This document shows, one piece after another, positions 61,970 to 64,000 of a stretch of 64,000 bases of DNA; positions within the stretch are counted from its first letter, which is position 1; each line of letters begins with the position of its first letter. The stretch is from Membranipora membranacea (taxonomy: Eukaryota; Bryozoa; Gymnolaemata; Cheilostomatida; Membraniporidae): contig OU612073.1 in assembly GCA_914767715.1 (NCBI GenBank), positions 1,862,001 to 1,926,000 of the forward strand, read 5' to 3'. The translations under genes and the position numbers were made by a program. A model generated the notes under the pieces. That model did no database searches. It worked only from the letters and a program-made list of their open reading frames with translations, and was not told where the DNA came from.

Positions 61970-64000
61970 TGCTCTTGAAGTGTATAGTGACCTGAGGTTG
62001 TGACATCTACGATACTTATAGGAGCTCTCTTATATCTAGAACTCCAAGGTATGTGGTTGTATATCATTATCACTCTTGCGGGCATTCTATGTGTATACCT
62101 ATCTATGTGCTAACCTTACAATACTGTGCCTGACAATATAGACTGGGCTTGAGAAAAAAAATCAACGGTGGCCTTGTCAGTATGTTAAATATTCCATTAC
62201 AATGTTGGTAATATAAGTTATCTCTCCTTAATTGCTTGTATGGGTTTTTCAATGTTCTATGTACCAGCTGTATAAAAGGGTACTGCTGCATGACATGTGC
62301 ACAGTGTGTTTGTCTTTGTTTTGGCTATGACATTGCCTGTTTGTCTCTAATTTCTTTGGCAGTTGGGATGTTGCTGTTTAAAACTGATCCAAATAGACAA
62401 CTCAACAACAAAAATCCAAACTCATCAGCCAATCAAAATGAAACCAAAACACAAGCACATGAGTCCATTCAGATATGCGTAATACTGTCACATGAGTAGA
62501 TATCACCGCAGAATCAGCATTCAACTGAGAATAAACACTCAATGCTCGATTGGTGGCCTGACAATACTGATAAACAATATTGACTTGATAAAAAAGGTTA
62601 GTGTTTTGGCTTGCAGAGTTATTAAAATTGTTTTTCTGTACTTATTTTAGAAGTATTGAACTTCTAGTGAGCAACTTGTGCAGTAAATGTCTTGCAATAC
62701 CTCACTACCCTGTCAAAAATGGCTTCGTCTTGTATCTTCGACATCTGCAAACCTGCTGAAGTCTTGGCTGATTTATTTTTGTATTAGGATCATAACAGCG
62801 CCAGTAGTGTGCTGGTTGTATGTCTAGCAGTAGAATTACTATTGATTCTGTTCTACCAACCACTCCAGTGTCAACAGACCTCTGACTGAACTCCTTGAAC
62901 AGGTTACTTGTCCAGTATTGTTGTGACAACCTCTATTCCAAGATAACATTACGCTCCCACCATGCTCTTATAGTTTTGACAATCCATGCCAAACCTGATG
63001 TTGGAGAAACATTACAGCATATCAGCTTTCAGACATGTAGTAAAGTAGAAGATACTTAGGAGACAATAGTCCAATATGTCATTAGAATCTATTGTATGTC
63101 TGATTAATTCTGGATTATCGCAGACTACTGTTTTACAAGGCTTAACATGACTGAGAGTAACAGAATCCATTTTTCTTCGTTCATTACTACTCCATTAATC
63201 AGTGTCCTGTAACTTCGTATTTTTATCTAGACAGCTGACTGAAAGATCCAGCATCACTCCGCTGCAGTTTTGAATGACATCTCGCTCCCAAAGTAGCTCG
63301 ATGCATCCACGTCCGTCAGCATCAAGCCAATCAGTTTTCACTGTAGCGACAGTCATGGTTAAGTTGTTGATATTTTATTTGAGTCGTAAATCACAAACTG
63401 ATGTCATAAATGATTCCCTGAATGCTACAATGTTTGAATGACAAGTTTGTAAAAATGTGCTTCCAAAGTATTAAATTAGCAGGTATAACTACAGTTGACC
63501 AAAACCGCCAACTTTTCCCACATAATGTCCCCAGTGTCTGTAACTATGGCGGCCACTATAGCTACAAATCATACTTGTTTCTTTTGAGTGGCGGTTTTGG
63601 TCGACCAAAACCGCCAATAAAGAATTCTTATTTCAGACAGGTGAGCACAACTCCCACCATAAATAGACCGATCTTGTGATATATACTAATCGTAATTTCT
63701 TCAAGACGAGGAACCTTGCCAGTGCTAGGTACTAGGAACAAATATTCAATTCACAAGCATTTATAGTAGGTTAAATTGATTACAAAACATCTGAAAGATT
63801 CATAGCTTTATAGCTAGATAGCTGAATAGCGTAGAAATTTAATAGATGACAAATCAAGTAACGGGTGGATAATGACCACAAAAGATTACAAATTATTTAC
63901 TTATTTATGACAAATGAGATTATTTATTAGGCGATGCTGGCAGTTACAATTACATTACAGAAAACTGAACTGCGCATTAAGAGTTAGAAATAAAAATGAT
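61970..64000. other. Upstream region, 5' end of the gene not resolved
   Basis: A minus-strand open block around 61970-62035 reads APISIVDVTTSGHYTLQEQTG after a CTAG acceptor, but its phase does not join the 61528 exon. A minus-strand open frame of 53 codons starts with ATG near 63357. An inverted repeat of GACCAAAACCGCCA lies at 63495-63510 and 63589-63616. No start codon with signal peptide or promoter could be identified. Confidence 0.3.

Overview
This is animal nuclear DNA, AT-rich and dense in transposable elements. It shows no bacterial gene organisation. The identifiable host gene is split into many short exons with GT-AG introns, and each extracellular-module exon is phase 1-1, as is usual for metazoan matrix and receptor genes. 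The mix of tRNA-derived SINE-like pieces, non-LTR retrotransposons, hAT elements and hairpin MITEs suggests a marine or freshwater invertebrate (sponge, cnidarian, tunicate or similar). I cannot name the species.

Region 1-11.6 kb is repeat territory. Two diverged direct copies of one segment lie about 8-9 kb apart (1-1440 with 3160-3640, against 8880-9912 with 10990-11560). Between and inside them are a possible plus-strand exon series (1.5-3.6 kb), a remnant of a widespread transposase-like family (5.35-5.78 kb), a hAT transposase remnant (8.17-8.75 kb), a reverse-transcriptase fragment (10.66-11.0 kb), and a plus-strand relic of the last exon of the big gene described next. 11.6-15.0 kb holds nothing I recognise.

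Region 15.0-61.7 kb, minus strand, is one very large gene, which I model with 47 exons. From its 5' side (high coordinates) it has about four exons of unrecognised extracellular sequence. Then come 37 exons that each encode one complete EGF-like module, almost all with the calcium-binding D-x-D/N-E-C start. After these are a shortened EGF-like exon, a juxtamembrane region of four exons (possibly SEA-like), and a final exon with one transmembrane helix, a 17-residue tail and the stop codon. Nearly all exons are phase 1-1, so modules can be gained, lost or skipped without frame damage. Several modules were duplicated recently together with their introns (29.5/31.8/39.3 kb pairs; 28.1/40.3/40.9/45.9 kb; 42.6/45.0 kb). 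The true 5' end is not found and may lie beyond 62 kb or outside the window.

The introns are full of insertions. A nearly full-length but disabled LINE (32.26-38.24 kb) has an ORF1 that begins with a recognisable J-domain (HPD motif). Others are a CR1/L2-like LINE fragment with an adjacent tRNA-derived SINE (43-44.7 kb), hAT-type non-autonomous elements with perfect 8-bp target duplications (24.4, 30.8 and 54.35 kb), three TTAA-flanked elements beginning AGR and ending CCT (49.2, 53.9 and 58.0 kb), and several hairpin elements (28.3, 41.45, 56.98 kb). The last of these ends 19 bp from a splice donor. The most interesting items are the J-domain LINE ORF1, the inverted relic of the transmembrane exon at 10.45 kb, and the LINE that landed in a decayed EGF exon whose empty paralogous site survives at 30.0 kb.
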